Source: Aliiglaciecola lipolytica E3 (GTDB taxonomy: Bacteria; Pseudomonadota; Gammaproteobacteria; Enterobacterales; Alteromonadaceae). Taken from it: a stretch of DNA of 64,000 nt. Under the pieces are notes generated by a model that saw only the letters and a program-made list of their open reading frames with translations, was not told the DNA's origin and made no database searches. This document shows positions 26,800 to 33,954 of this stretch, in pieces; the first letter of the stretch is position 1; each line of letters begins with the position of its first letter. The stretch spans positions 1-64,000 of the forward strand of contig NZ_BAEN01000042.1 of the NCBI RefSeq assembly GCF_000314975.1, written 5' to 3'. Position numbers and translations under genes: made by a program.

Positions 26800-27056
26800 T
26801 GAGTTTCTCCTATTAGCGAATACGGTGCCCACTGCCGAGGTCGCAGAAAAAACCTAAGCAAAAAATAAATTTGATATGCATGTCGTCCCGTCCGGGTTTG
26901 CTAAAGTGGGCAGCTGGTCTCGACACGACCAATATCCCCATCATATCAACCGCATCAAAAAGATCAATTGTTAGTATTGTCTGAGTAGAACCCTCAAAAC
27001 CTTCAAGAATTCGGCATCTAGCTGACCACTGAACCTGCCAATCCCAAGGCATCCTT

Positions 27057-27084
27057 CACTTCTCAATTCAAACAACGAGGAGTG
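27057..27084 (+). promoter_or_regulatory. traL leader stem covering the ribosome site
   Basis: CACTTCTC (27057-27064) can pair with GAGGAGTG (27077-27084) over eight positions with one G-U pair. The second arm contains the AGGAG of traL. Confidence 0.45.
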
Positions 27085-27087
27085 ACT

Positions 27088-27369
27088 ATGGAACCTGTGA
27101 GTATTCCGTCCTATATCGATGACCCGCCGCACTTCCTGCTTTGGAGTGCCGACGAGATGGCTCCCATTCTGTTGGGGCTAGTGATCGGCATTTTTACCGG
27201 TAATGCCTTGGTTTTATGCCTGTTGGGGTTGGTAACAACCAAGCTCTATCGGCGTTTTCGTGATGGTCGCCCAGATGGTTTTATTCTTCACGCCATCTAC
27301 TGGGCTGGACTGTTGCCAACCAAAGCCAAGACGATCCCTAACCCATTTATCAGGAGCTATCTGCCGTGA
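27088..27369 (+). CDS. traL: TraL, pilus assembly membrane protein
   Basis: 93 residues from the ATG at 27088, with GAGGAG six bases upstream; a GTG at 27082 is less likely because it overlaps that site. One long hydrophobic segment (APILLGLVIGIFTGNALVLCLLGLV) lies at residues ~22-46, followed by a basic loop, the TraL pattern. First gene of the traL-E-K-B-V-A pilus operon, coupled to traE by a GTGA overlap. Confidence 0.93.
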   Translation: MEPVSIPSYIDDPPHFLLWSADEMAPILLGLVIGIFTGNALVLCLLGLVTTKLYRRFRDGRPDGFILHAIYWAGLLPTKAKTIPNPFIRSYLP

Positions 27370-27986
27370 AGTTCGACGTGTTTTTAAAATCATGGCAAGG
27401 CACGCAATTAGAGAACCGATGGCAACGGTTTCTGATTGCAGTGCTGGTGCTATCTAACTTGCTGCTTGCGGCATTTTCTCGCAATACCGTGGTAGCCATT
27501 CAACCGCCAACCTTGTCTGAAACGGCTGAAGTGTCACGAAACCAGGCTACTCAGCCTTACTTGGAATCCTGGGGGCTCTACCTAGCTGAGCTTATGGGCA
27601 ACGTGACGCCGGGCAATGTGTCTTTTATCCGGGTTGCTATCGAGCCGCTGCTTTCACCTGCGGTGTACCAGCAAGTGGTCGATGCACTGGAGATTCAGGC
27701 AAGACAGATCCGTGAAGACCGAGTCACGCTCAAATTCCAACCCAGACAAGTGGAGTATGAGTATGAAACCGGCCATGTCTTTGTGACCGGTTATTCCTTG
27801 GTCTCTGGACCATCTGGAGATGAACAGCGCCAAACTCGCACCTATGAGTTTGACATCGATATTGAGCAATACCGTCCAAAGCTCAGTTGGATGGATACGT
27901 ATGAGGGGCAAGCTAGAACGAAGCGAGTTCGTGAAAAGTTGACCCAAGAGCAAAGCCGGAGGGTGAATGATGCGAACCAAAATTAG
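27366..27986 (+). CDS. traE: TraE, type IV secretion scaffold (VirB8-like)
   Basis: 206-residue protein starting at GTG within the traL stop (GTGA). One N-terminal membrane segment at about residues 21-40 is followed by a periplasmic domain (LMGNVTPGNVSFIRVAIEPLLSPAVYQ) typical of F-type TraE, which links inner and outer parts of the channel. It overlaps traK by 17-20 bases. Confidence 0.95.
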   Translation: MKFDVFLKSWQGTQLENRWQRFLIAVLVLSNLLLAAFSRNTVVAIQPPTLSETAEVSRNQATQPYLESWGLYLAELMGNVTPGNVSFIRVAIEPLLSPAVYQQVVDALEIQARQIREDRVTLKFQPRQVEYEYETGHVFVTGYSLVSGPSGDEQRQTRTYEFDIDIEQYRPKLSWMDTYEGQARTKRVREKLTQEQSRRVNDANQN

Positions 27987-28866
27987 TCGATGGATGACAC
28001 CAAGCTTAATCGCAATGAGCTTGAGTGGCGTCCTGTTATCTCAAGCGTCGTATGCAGACGTGGAATTGCCAATTGTGCCAGCCAGTGTGATGAAGCAGTC
28101 TGCTACTGCAAATCCACCGGTTCAAAGCAATACGGTTTCAACGGATACGCCAACAACGCTACTGATGACACCGGGGGTTAATGAACTGATCCCTGTAGCA
28201 CTTGGTCATCTGAATCGAATTGTGACGCCGTTTGAATCGCCTCAGGTGAGAACAACCAGTGATGCTCAGACGCAAATCAAGGGGAATGTTGTATATGTGG
28301 CCACGGACAAAGAATCACCGGTTTCACTTTACATCACTCCGCCTGGTCTGGAAGCACCCGCGTTATCTGTCACCTTAGTACCTCGTCGTATTCCACCGCG
28401 TGAAATCACCTTAGCTATTGATGGTCAGCAGTGGCCTATTAAGGGCGTCGTGAACCGCAAAGCCGCCACTTGGGAAACAGCTCAACCTTACGTCGATAAC
28501 CTACGTGACTTACTCAGACGCCTTGCACTAAATGAGTTACCACAAGGCTATGACATCCGTTTAGCTGGCCAAACTGACACAAGCCCGAAATGTTTTCAGC
28601 CGGGCTTAAAGTTTGGTTTTAAGCAGGGGCAAATTGTGTCGGGACATTACTTCACCGTATATGTAGGACTGGTTGAAAGCTTTGCCGATGAGCCGATAGA
28701 AGCCAGTGAATTAGCCTGCCATACACCAGATATAGTGGCAAGCGCCTACTGGCCTCGCAATATCTTGTTGCCGGGTGAAAAGACTGAGTTGTATGTGGTT
28801 GTTCGCAATCATCGTGAAGAAGCGGTGGAAAGTCAGCGACCTTCGCTTCTTGTAGGAGGTGAATAA
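27970..28866 (+). CDS. traK: TraK, secretin-like outer-membrane core protein
   Basis: 298 residues from the second of two adjacent ATGs (GGAGGG seven bases upstream). A signal peptide occupies about residues 1-28 (LIAMSLSGVLLSQASYA). The rest is VirB9/TraK-like, with a central beta-rich domain. With TraV and TraB it forms the outer-membrane core complex of the mating channel. Two bases separate it from traB. Confidence 0.94.
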   Translation: MRTKISRWMTPSLIAMSLSGVLLSQASYADVELPIVPASVMKQSATANPPVQSNTVSTDTPTTLLMTPGVNELIPVALGHLNRIVTPFESPQVRTTSDAQTQIKGNVVYVATDKESPVSLYITPPGLEAPALSVTLVPRRIPPREITLAIDGQQWPIKGVVNRKAATWETAQPYVDNLRDLLRRLALNELPQGYDIRLAGQTDTSPKCFQPGLKFGFKQGQIVSGHYFTVYVGLVESFADEPIEASELACHTPDIVASAYWPRNILLPGEKTELYVVVRNHREEAVESQRPSLLVGGE

Positions 28867-28868
28867 CG

Positions 28869-30158
28869 ATGAAAGCACAATGGGAACAAATGAGCCCGAA
28901 CATGAAGCGGGGTCTATCGGTTGGTGGTATTGCTGGCGGTCTCATTCTTATGGTTATGGTGTTTTCACCTAATCCTGACGATGGCGCAAGCAGTCGGAAC
29001 CGGAAGGAAACGATCCGGCACATTCTTACGGATACCAATACTCGTGATGTTGGGGTCGATAGTTTGGCTGCGAACGTAAAACTACTCAGTGAGCGCAATG
29101 AACAGTTACGTCGTGAAGTTGAGCGCTTGCGTCGCGACGTCGATTCAGGACGGCTAAGCCCAGGTTCGCCTTCTATACCAAGTGAGGTCAATGCGGAGCT
29201 GGCCCGCCTTAGAGCGGAACTTGATGATGTTCGCGCAGGAGGTGATGCAGCAGTTGAAGGCAAAAATAGCCGTTTTGAAGTGCCTTTATCTGCCATGGAA
29301 TTACCCAAAGACGAAAAGCCTCTGCCGTCTAACCCAGACGACTATTTTGCCAATGCGCCGCTGCCTGATCCGCTCTATCAGCAGCCAGCCAATGGCCAAG
29401 GTACACGAGCACGAGATGTTCCATTGCCGCCAATCACGATTCGTATGATTGAGCCTGAAGTGGTTGCTGAACCAGAGGTTGTTGTGCAAGAAGCGCCGCC
29501 TTTGTATCTACCGGCGGGCAGCATCATCTCAGGTACTTTGATCACAGGTTTGGATGCCCCCACTCACGAGTCCGCAAGACGCGAGCCTTTTCCAGCATTG
29601 CTGAGGATTCAAAAGGAAGCCATTTTACCCAACCGATTTAGAGCGGATATCAAAGAGTGTTTCTTGATCGCCGCAGGTTACGGTGATTTGAGCTCTGAGC
29701 GTGCCTATTTGCGAGGCGAGACCATTTCATGTGTGAGAGAAGATGGCGGCGTCATTGAAACACGACTGGATTCTTATGCCGTAGGTGAAGACGGCAAAGC
29801 CGGTATTCGTGGCCGATTAGTGTCGAAACAAGGCCAACTGGTGGCTAAATCGATGATGGCCGGATTCCTACAGGGCTTGGCAGGCGCATTTGATGTGAAT
29901 CCTGTACCAACGATTCAGACGGGTAATGCCGGTGATACTCAGCTGTACCAGCAAGTCATGAGCCAAGAAGCATTACAAGGCGCTGCGATTAAAGGCACAG
30001 GTAAAGCATTGGATCGAGTGGCCAAGTTCTATTTGGACATGGCTGAAAATATGTTCCCAGTCATAGAGGTAGACGCTGCCAGGAAAATTGAAGTCATAGT
30101 CACTCGTGGTGCCTCGTTGTCGTTGGCCACTTCGCAAGGGGGAGGTGCAAGAAGATGA
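28869..30158 (+). CDS. traB: TraB, VirB10-like channel spanning protein
   Basis: 429-residue protein. The N-terminal membrane anchor is at about residues 15-37, a coiled coil at about 65-125 (LSERNEQLRREVERLRRDV), then a Pro-rich stretch (~145-215), then the C-terminal TrbI/VirB10 beta-barrel domain. It bridges both membranes with TraK and TraV. AGGAGGTGAATAACG precedes the ATG. Confidence 0.96.
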   Translation: MKAQWEQMSPNMKRGLSVGGIAGGLILMVMVFSPNPDDGASSRNRKETIRHILTDTNTRDVGVDSLAANVKLLSERNEQLRREVERLRRDVDSGRLSPGSPSIPSEVNAELARLRAELDDVRAGGDAAVEGKNSRFEVPLSAMELPKDEKPLPSNPDDYFANAPLPDPLYQQPANGQGTRARDVPLPPITIRMIEPEVVAEPEVVVQEAPPLYLPAGSIISGTLITGLDAPTHESARREPFPALLRIQKEAILPNRFRADIKECFLIAAGYGDLSSERAYLRGETISCVREDGGVIETRLDSYAVGEDGKAGIRGRLVSKQGQLVAKSMMAGFLQGLAGAFDVNPVPTIQTGNAGDTQLYQQVMSQEALQGAAIKGTGKALDRVAKFYLDMAENMFPVIEVDAARKIEVIVTRGASLSLATSQGGGARR

Positions 30159-30232
30159 AAAAATCCTGCATGTTGCTAACCGATCGAAGTCCGTTTCAGA
30201 CAATAAGATGTGTATCCAGAGGAGAGTTAACC

Positions 30233-30805
30233 ATGACGACATCAATGCAGAACAACCCAAAGCACCAGTCAAAACAGTGGTCTAAAGCTGGATTACTTTT
30301 ATTGGCAGTCGGCTCAACCTTATTGTCTGGCTGTAGTTCATTGGGTCTTGGGAGTAGTGAATATGGATGCCCAGGTATGCCTGACGGTGTGCGCTGTTTA
30401 TCCGCTCGTGAAGTCTATGAGCTGACCAGTAATGGCGCTGCACCCAAGACGATTGATGCTGTGGCGACTCGAATTGGTTCTCCCTCTGGGTATTCACAAT
30501 CTGATTTAGAGACAGGACTGCTGAGCCATCCAGCATTACCTGAGACGCAGCAATCTGCACCTATTCGCATTCCTTCAAGGGTAATGCGGATTTGGATTGC
30601 GCCTTGGGAGGATGACCGTGGAGATCTGAATTTATCCAGCTACGTGTTTACCGAAATTGAACCGCGCCGGTGGGATATTGGGGTGTCAGCACCTCGAACG
30701 GTTTCGCCAGTGCTACGTCCACTTCAGACTCAAAGCGATTCAGCCTCAGCGGGAGCTGATGGTAAGCGCGATAACTTGAGTATCTACGGAGAAACTAACG
30801 AATGA
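30233..30805 (+). CDS. traV: TraV, outer-membrane lipoprotein
   Basis: 190 residues from the ATG at 30233, which has GAGGAGAG upstream; the frame begins at 30155, but that start has no ribosome site. A lipoprotein signal ends in LLSGC (about residue 37), followed by Cys-containing EYGCPGMPDGVRC. TraV anchors the TraK-TraB core complex in the outer membrane. It overlaps traA by four bases (ATGA). Confidence 0.93.
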   Translation: MTTSMQNNPKHQSKQWSKAGLLLLAVGSTLLSGCSSLGLGSSEYGCPGMPDGVRCLSAREVYELTSNGAAPKTIDAVATRIGSPSGYSQSDLETGLLSHPALPETQQSAPIRIPSRVMRIWIAPWEDDRGDLNLSSYVFTEIEPRRWDIGVSAPRTVSPVLRPLQTQSDSASAGADGKRDNLSIYGETNE

Positions 30806-31188
30806 CAAATGCAGTTCGCACCATTCAGACTCAGCGCCTAATGACCATTGGTGCGCTTGGTTTAATGGCGTTAATGATTTCGGAGCCCTCATTTGCGGGC
30901 ACCGGTGGTGATGCTTTCACTGATGTGTGGGATACCCTAAAAGATTGGACCCAAGGTACTTTGGGACGGATCGTAGCGGGAGCCATGGTACTGGTGGGTA
31001 TTGTGGGCGGTATCGCCCGCCAAAGCTTGATGGCTTTTGCCTTGGGCATTGGTGGCGGTATGGGTCTCTACAATACGCCAACCGTCGTTGAAAGTGTTAT
31101 GTCTGCAACCTTACCTGTTGTTGCCAGCACTCAAGAAGTTATTGGCACAACTGTTCCAGCAATCAGCGCCGTTTTACTGGGCACCTGA
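30802..31188 (+). CDS. traA: TraA, pilin precursor
   Basis: 128-residue precursor: a long leader ending near SFAG (about residue 33), a short amphipathic segment (WDTLKDWTQGTLGR), then two hydrophobic stretches (IVAGAMVLVGIVGGIARQ and LMAFALGIGGGMGLY). This is the layout of F-like pilins. It closes the traL-A operon and is followed by a strong terminator. Confidence 0.92.
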   Translation: MTNAVRTIQTQRLMTIGALGLMALMISEPSFAGTGGDAFTDVWDTLKDWTQGTLGRIVAGAMVLVGIVGGIARQSLMAFALGIGGGMGLYNTPTVVESVMSATLPVVASTQEVIGTTVPAISAVLLGT

Positions 31189-31229
31189 ATGTGAGCCATA
31201 GTAGGCAGTTCACTTAAGGTAATCAAACT

Positions 31230-31275
31230 AGGTCTACACAACATCGGGTTATTGGTGATGTTGTGTAGACCTTTT
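31230..31275 (+). terminator. Strong terminator after traA
   Basis: A perfect 16-bp stem (31230-31245 with 31257-31272), beginning AGGTCTACACAA, with an 11-base loop and TTTT after it. It ends the pilus operon before the mosAT cargo. Confidence 0.85.
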
Positions 31276-31318
31276 CATTTCAACAACGCCGCATTAGCGG
31301 GCTTGGTTTACAGTATTT

Positions 31319-31374
31319 GGTATATTAATACCTAAAGTGTTAAAATCACTGTCACAATAAACTATATGGTTTAT
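31319..31374 (+). promoter_or_regulatory. Promoter/operator region of mosAT with two palindromes
   Basis: GGTAT-atta-ATACC at 31319-31332 and ATAAAC-N6-GTTTAT at 31357-31374 lie between the terminator and mosA. AbiEi-type antitoxins bind inverted repeats in their promoters, so these are likely autoregulatory operators; this is inference from position and symmetry. Confidence 0.5.
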
Positions 31375-31407
31375 ACTGTTTGTGATATTCATACTTTGGG
31401 TGTTAAA

Positions 31408-32199
31408 ATGTCATCTAAGATAAACTGGCTTGTTGCTCATACTTCTCCTGGTGCGCTAGTACTTCAGCAATGGCTGACTGAAAACGGTGTGAGCTATTCC
31501 TTGGCTCAAAAGTACGCGCAGAACGGTTGGCTAAAGAAGCTATGTTCTGGCGTGTATTATCGTCCAGATGCGCGGGGCGATATAAAGCCAACTTGGGTTG
31601 ATGCCATTCAAGCATTAGATGTGCAATTGGGCGTTTCAGTTCATTTGGCTGGATTGAGCAGCTTAACTCACCAAGGACTGAGTCACTATTTACAGCTGAA
31701 CAAAGAGCAAGTTTGGATTTGCGTTAAAAACAAGTCGTCCTTACCGAAATGGTTTCGTGAATTCCCTTATCAGAATTGGTTTTACTGTGGAAACCATAAG
31801 CTTGAAGTGAATCCCGAGAAAGATTTGAAAAGGATCACGGTTAAAGAGAAAGAACTCACTGTCAGCTGTGCAGAACTTGCTGCCTATGAAGTGGTAGATG
31901 CGATTGGAAAGCTGATTTCATTTGAGCATGTCGCAGAATTATTTCAGGGTTTAGTCAATCTTAGCCCTAGAAAAGTACAAGATATTCTTGAACGAAGCAG
32001 CTCTGTTCAGGCAAACCGAATATTTCTATTTCTGGGTCGATACTACGATCACCAGTGGGTCAATCGCATAGATGAAACAAGAATTAAATTGGGGGCAGGA
32101 AAGCGGCAGGTTGTCGAAAAAGGACGTTTTGATGAGCGATATCAAATCACAGTGCCAGAGATATTAAGCGTCAAAAAAGGTGAACAACATAATGGATAA
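31408..32199 (+). CDS. mosA: MosA, AbiEi-type antitoxin
   Basis: 263 residues from the ATG at 31408 (the frame is open from 31366). The N-terminal winged-helix part (LVLQQWLTENGVSYSLAQKYAQNGWLKKLCSGVYYR) and following domain match AbiEi antitoxins, which repress their operon and neutralise an AbiEii toxin. The location after traA is where SXT carries its MosAT maintenance pair. It overlaps mosT by eight bases. Confidence 0.88.
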   Translation: MSSKINWLVAHTSPGALVLQQWLTENGVSYSLAQKYAQNGWLKKLCSGVYYRPDARGDIKPTWVDAIQALDVQLGVSVHLAGLSSLTHQGLSHYLQLNKEQVWICVKNKSSLPKWFREFPYQNWFYCGNHKLEVNPEKDLKRITVKEKELTVSCAELAAYEVVDAIGKLISFEHVAELFQGLVNLSPRKVQDILERSSSVQANRIFLFLGRYYDHQWVNRIDETRIKLGAGKRQVVEKGRFDERYQITVPEILSVKKGEQHNG

Positions 32200-33130
32200 A
32201 GATAGCCCATATTACAAACAGGTTTCTTTGCTCATAAGAATGCTGCCTGTGGTAGCAACAGAGACGGTTTTTGCACTTAAAGGTGGCACCGCCATTAATT
32301 TATTTGTGAGAGATTTTCCTCGGTTATCTGTAGATATTGATCTTGCTTATCTTCCACTTGAACCAAGAGATGAGGCTTTGATTAATGTCAGGGCTGCATT
32401 GCAGCGCATTACAGACAGAATCAATACTCAACCAGATATCAGAGCGGCATTTCAGGATAATAAAGCTGATGAACTGAGAATAGTTGTATCAAGTCCGGTT
32501 GCGACGATCAAAATTGAAGTGTCGCCCGTCGCCAGAGGTACATTGCATAGTGCAGAAATAATGGCAGTTCAAGAGTCTGTTGAATACGAGTTTGGTTATG
32601 CTGAGATTCAGGTAGTCAGTCTTCCCGATCTGTATGGTGGGAAATTGTGTGCTGCAATGGATCGCCAACATCCTCGCGACTTATTTGATGTGCGTATGTT
32701 ACTTGGCAGTGAAGGGGTTTCGAGAGAGATTTTAGTGGGTTTTTTAACCTATACATTAAGTCATCCTCGGCCTATTAATGAAGTCATGTCGCCAAACTGG
32801 CAGCCGCTGAATGAGAAATTTCAGGCAGAATTTGATGGAATGACTTTTGAAAAAGTTGAATGCGAAGACTTAGCTTCTGTTAGGCCTATGATGTTAACTT
32901 CGCTGCAAAAACATTTCACAGAAAGGGATTATGCTTTCCTTATGTCATTCAAAAGAGGGCAACCTGACTGGGCATTGTTTGACTATCCTAATGCAGCAGA
33001 CTTGCCAGCGATTCGTTGGAAGTTGCAGAACATAAACAAATTGGCAAAGAATCAAGCAAAACATCAAGAGCAATTAGATAAATTGAAGCAAGTGCTTGAT
33101 GATTGGCTTGTTAACGCAAACGCCGAGTAA
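32192..33130 (+). CDS. mosT: MosT, AbiEii/DUF1814 nucleotidyltransferase toxin
   Basis: 312 residues from the ATG at 32192 (AAAGGTG nine bases upstream). The nucleotidyltransferase signature is visible: GGTAINLFVRDFPRLSVDID, with the GGT loop and Asp-x-Asp at about residues 30-50, and later DLYGGKLCAAMDRQHPRDLFD. AbiEii proteins are bacteriostatic type IV toxins; in SXT, MosT kills or arrests cells that lose the ICE. Intact pair, so the ICE retains this addiction function. Confidence 0.9.
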   Translation: MDKDSPYYKQVSLLIRMLPVVATETVFALKGGTAINLFVRDFPRLSVDIDLAYLPLEPRDEALINVRAALQRITDRINTQPDIRAAFQDNKADELRIVVSSPVATIKIEVSPVARGTLHSAEIMAVQESVEYEFGYAEIQVVSLPDLYGGKLCAAMDRQHPRDLFDVRMLLGSEGVSREILVGFLTYTLSHPRPINEVMSPNWQPLNEKFQAEFDGMTFEKVECEDLASVRPMMLTSLQKHFTERDYAFLMSFKRGQPDWALFDYPNAADLPAIRWKLQNINKLAKNQAKHQEQLDKLKQVLDDWLVNANAE

Positions 33131-33229
33131 TTCGTTTATAACAAACCTCAACGAGCTATAAGCCCCCTAGTTAGATTGCGATTTCTTCAATCTATCTAAC
33201 CGAGTCCACATAGGACAACTGCATAGACT

Positions 33230-33259
33230 GGAGCCTCGATTTACATTAACGAGGACTCC
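33230..33259 (+). promoter_or_regulatory. dsbC leader stem covering the ribosome site
   Basis: GGAGCCTCG (33230-33238) pairs with CGAGG-a-CTCC (33250-33259, one bulged A). GAGG of this arm is the dsbC ribosome site. A separate hairpin (TAGATTG/CAATCTA, about 33172-33195) lies just upstream, giving a two-hairpin leader like those at 46,019-54,319. Confidence 0.45.
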
Positions 33260-33261
33260 TC

Positions 33262-33954
33262 ATGCGAAAACTATCTCCAATCATTCTGGCGCTTGCGCTG
33301 TCTCCTTTGGTTCAAGCTGAACCTGTGTCTGAAGTGTCGCCCGTTGGCAAAATTGACGGCATGGTTTCTTTACCTGTCACGGGTATGAAAGCGGTCGAAA
33401 GCAATGGCCGTATTGTTTTCATGTCAGACAGTGGCCGGTTCGTCATTGATGGCACGCTCTATGATGCCTGGTCCAAAAAGCCGCTTACCAGCCTTGAAGA
33501 AATTCGTGAAGCGGGGAACACGCTGGACTTAGGTCGTCTTGGCCTAAAAATGGATGATTTGAATCCACTGACGCTGGGTGAAGGCAAAAAGAAAGTGGTG
33601 GTCTTTGTTGACCCACGATGCCCGCACTGCCATGAGCTTTTGAAACAAGCTTTACCGTTAACCAAAGAATACACCTTCCAAATACTCCCTGTGCCAGTGC
33701 TTGGTCCTGATTCAGAGCGTCAGGTTCGCCAGCTTGGCTGTGCGCGTGACAAAAAAGCGGCCACCGATGCATTGCTGAATGGCCGGATTGGTAACCTAGA
33801 ACAGGATGATGCCTGCAACTTAGAACCAATGCAGCGTACCTTGGTGACGGCTCAAATCCTGGGCATTCAAGGTGTGCCTTTCATCGTCGCCAATGATGGT
33901 CGCATCAGCCGAGGCCGTCCTTATGATCTTTCTGCTTGGTTGGAGGGGCGTTAA
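33262..33954 (+). CDS. dsbC: DsbC-like periplasmic disulfide isomerase
   Basis: 230-residue protein with a signal peptide (about residues 1-19, ending VQA) and a thioredoxin-fold domain. The active site Cys120-Pro-His-Cys123 lies in VDPRCPHCHEL. DsbC-type proteins shuffle disulfides; here the clients are probably the Cys-rich TraU and TraN. The stop overlaps the traC start (TAATG). Confidence 0.95.
   Translation: MRKLSPIILALALSPLVQAEPVSEVSPVGKIDGMVSLPVTGMKAVESNGRIVFMSDSGRFVIDGTLYDAWSKKPLTSLEEIREAGNTLDLGRLGLKMDDLNPLTLGEGKKKVVVFVDPRCPHCHELLKQALPLTKEYTFQILPVPVLGPDSERQVRQLGCARDKKAATDALLNGRIGNLEQDDACNLEPMQRTLVTAQILGIQGVPFIVANDGRISRGRPYDLSAWLEGR

Noticed and set aside
28652-29308. 218-codon minus-strand open frame across traK/traB
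   Set aside because: Overlaps two well-supported conjugation genes and has an Arg/Ser-rich shadow composition.
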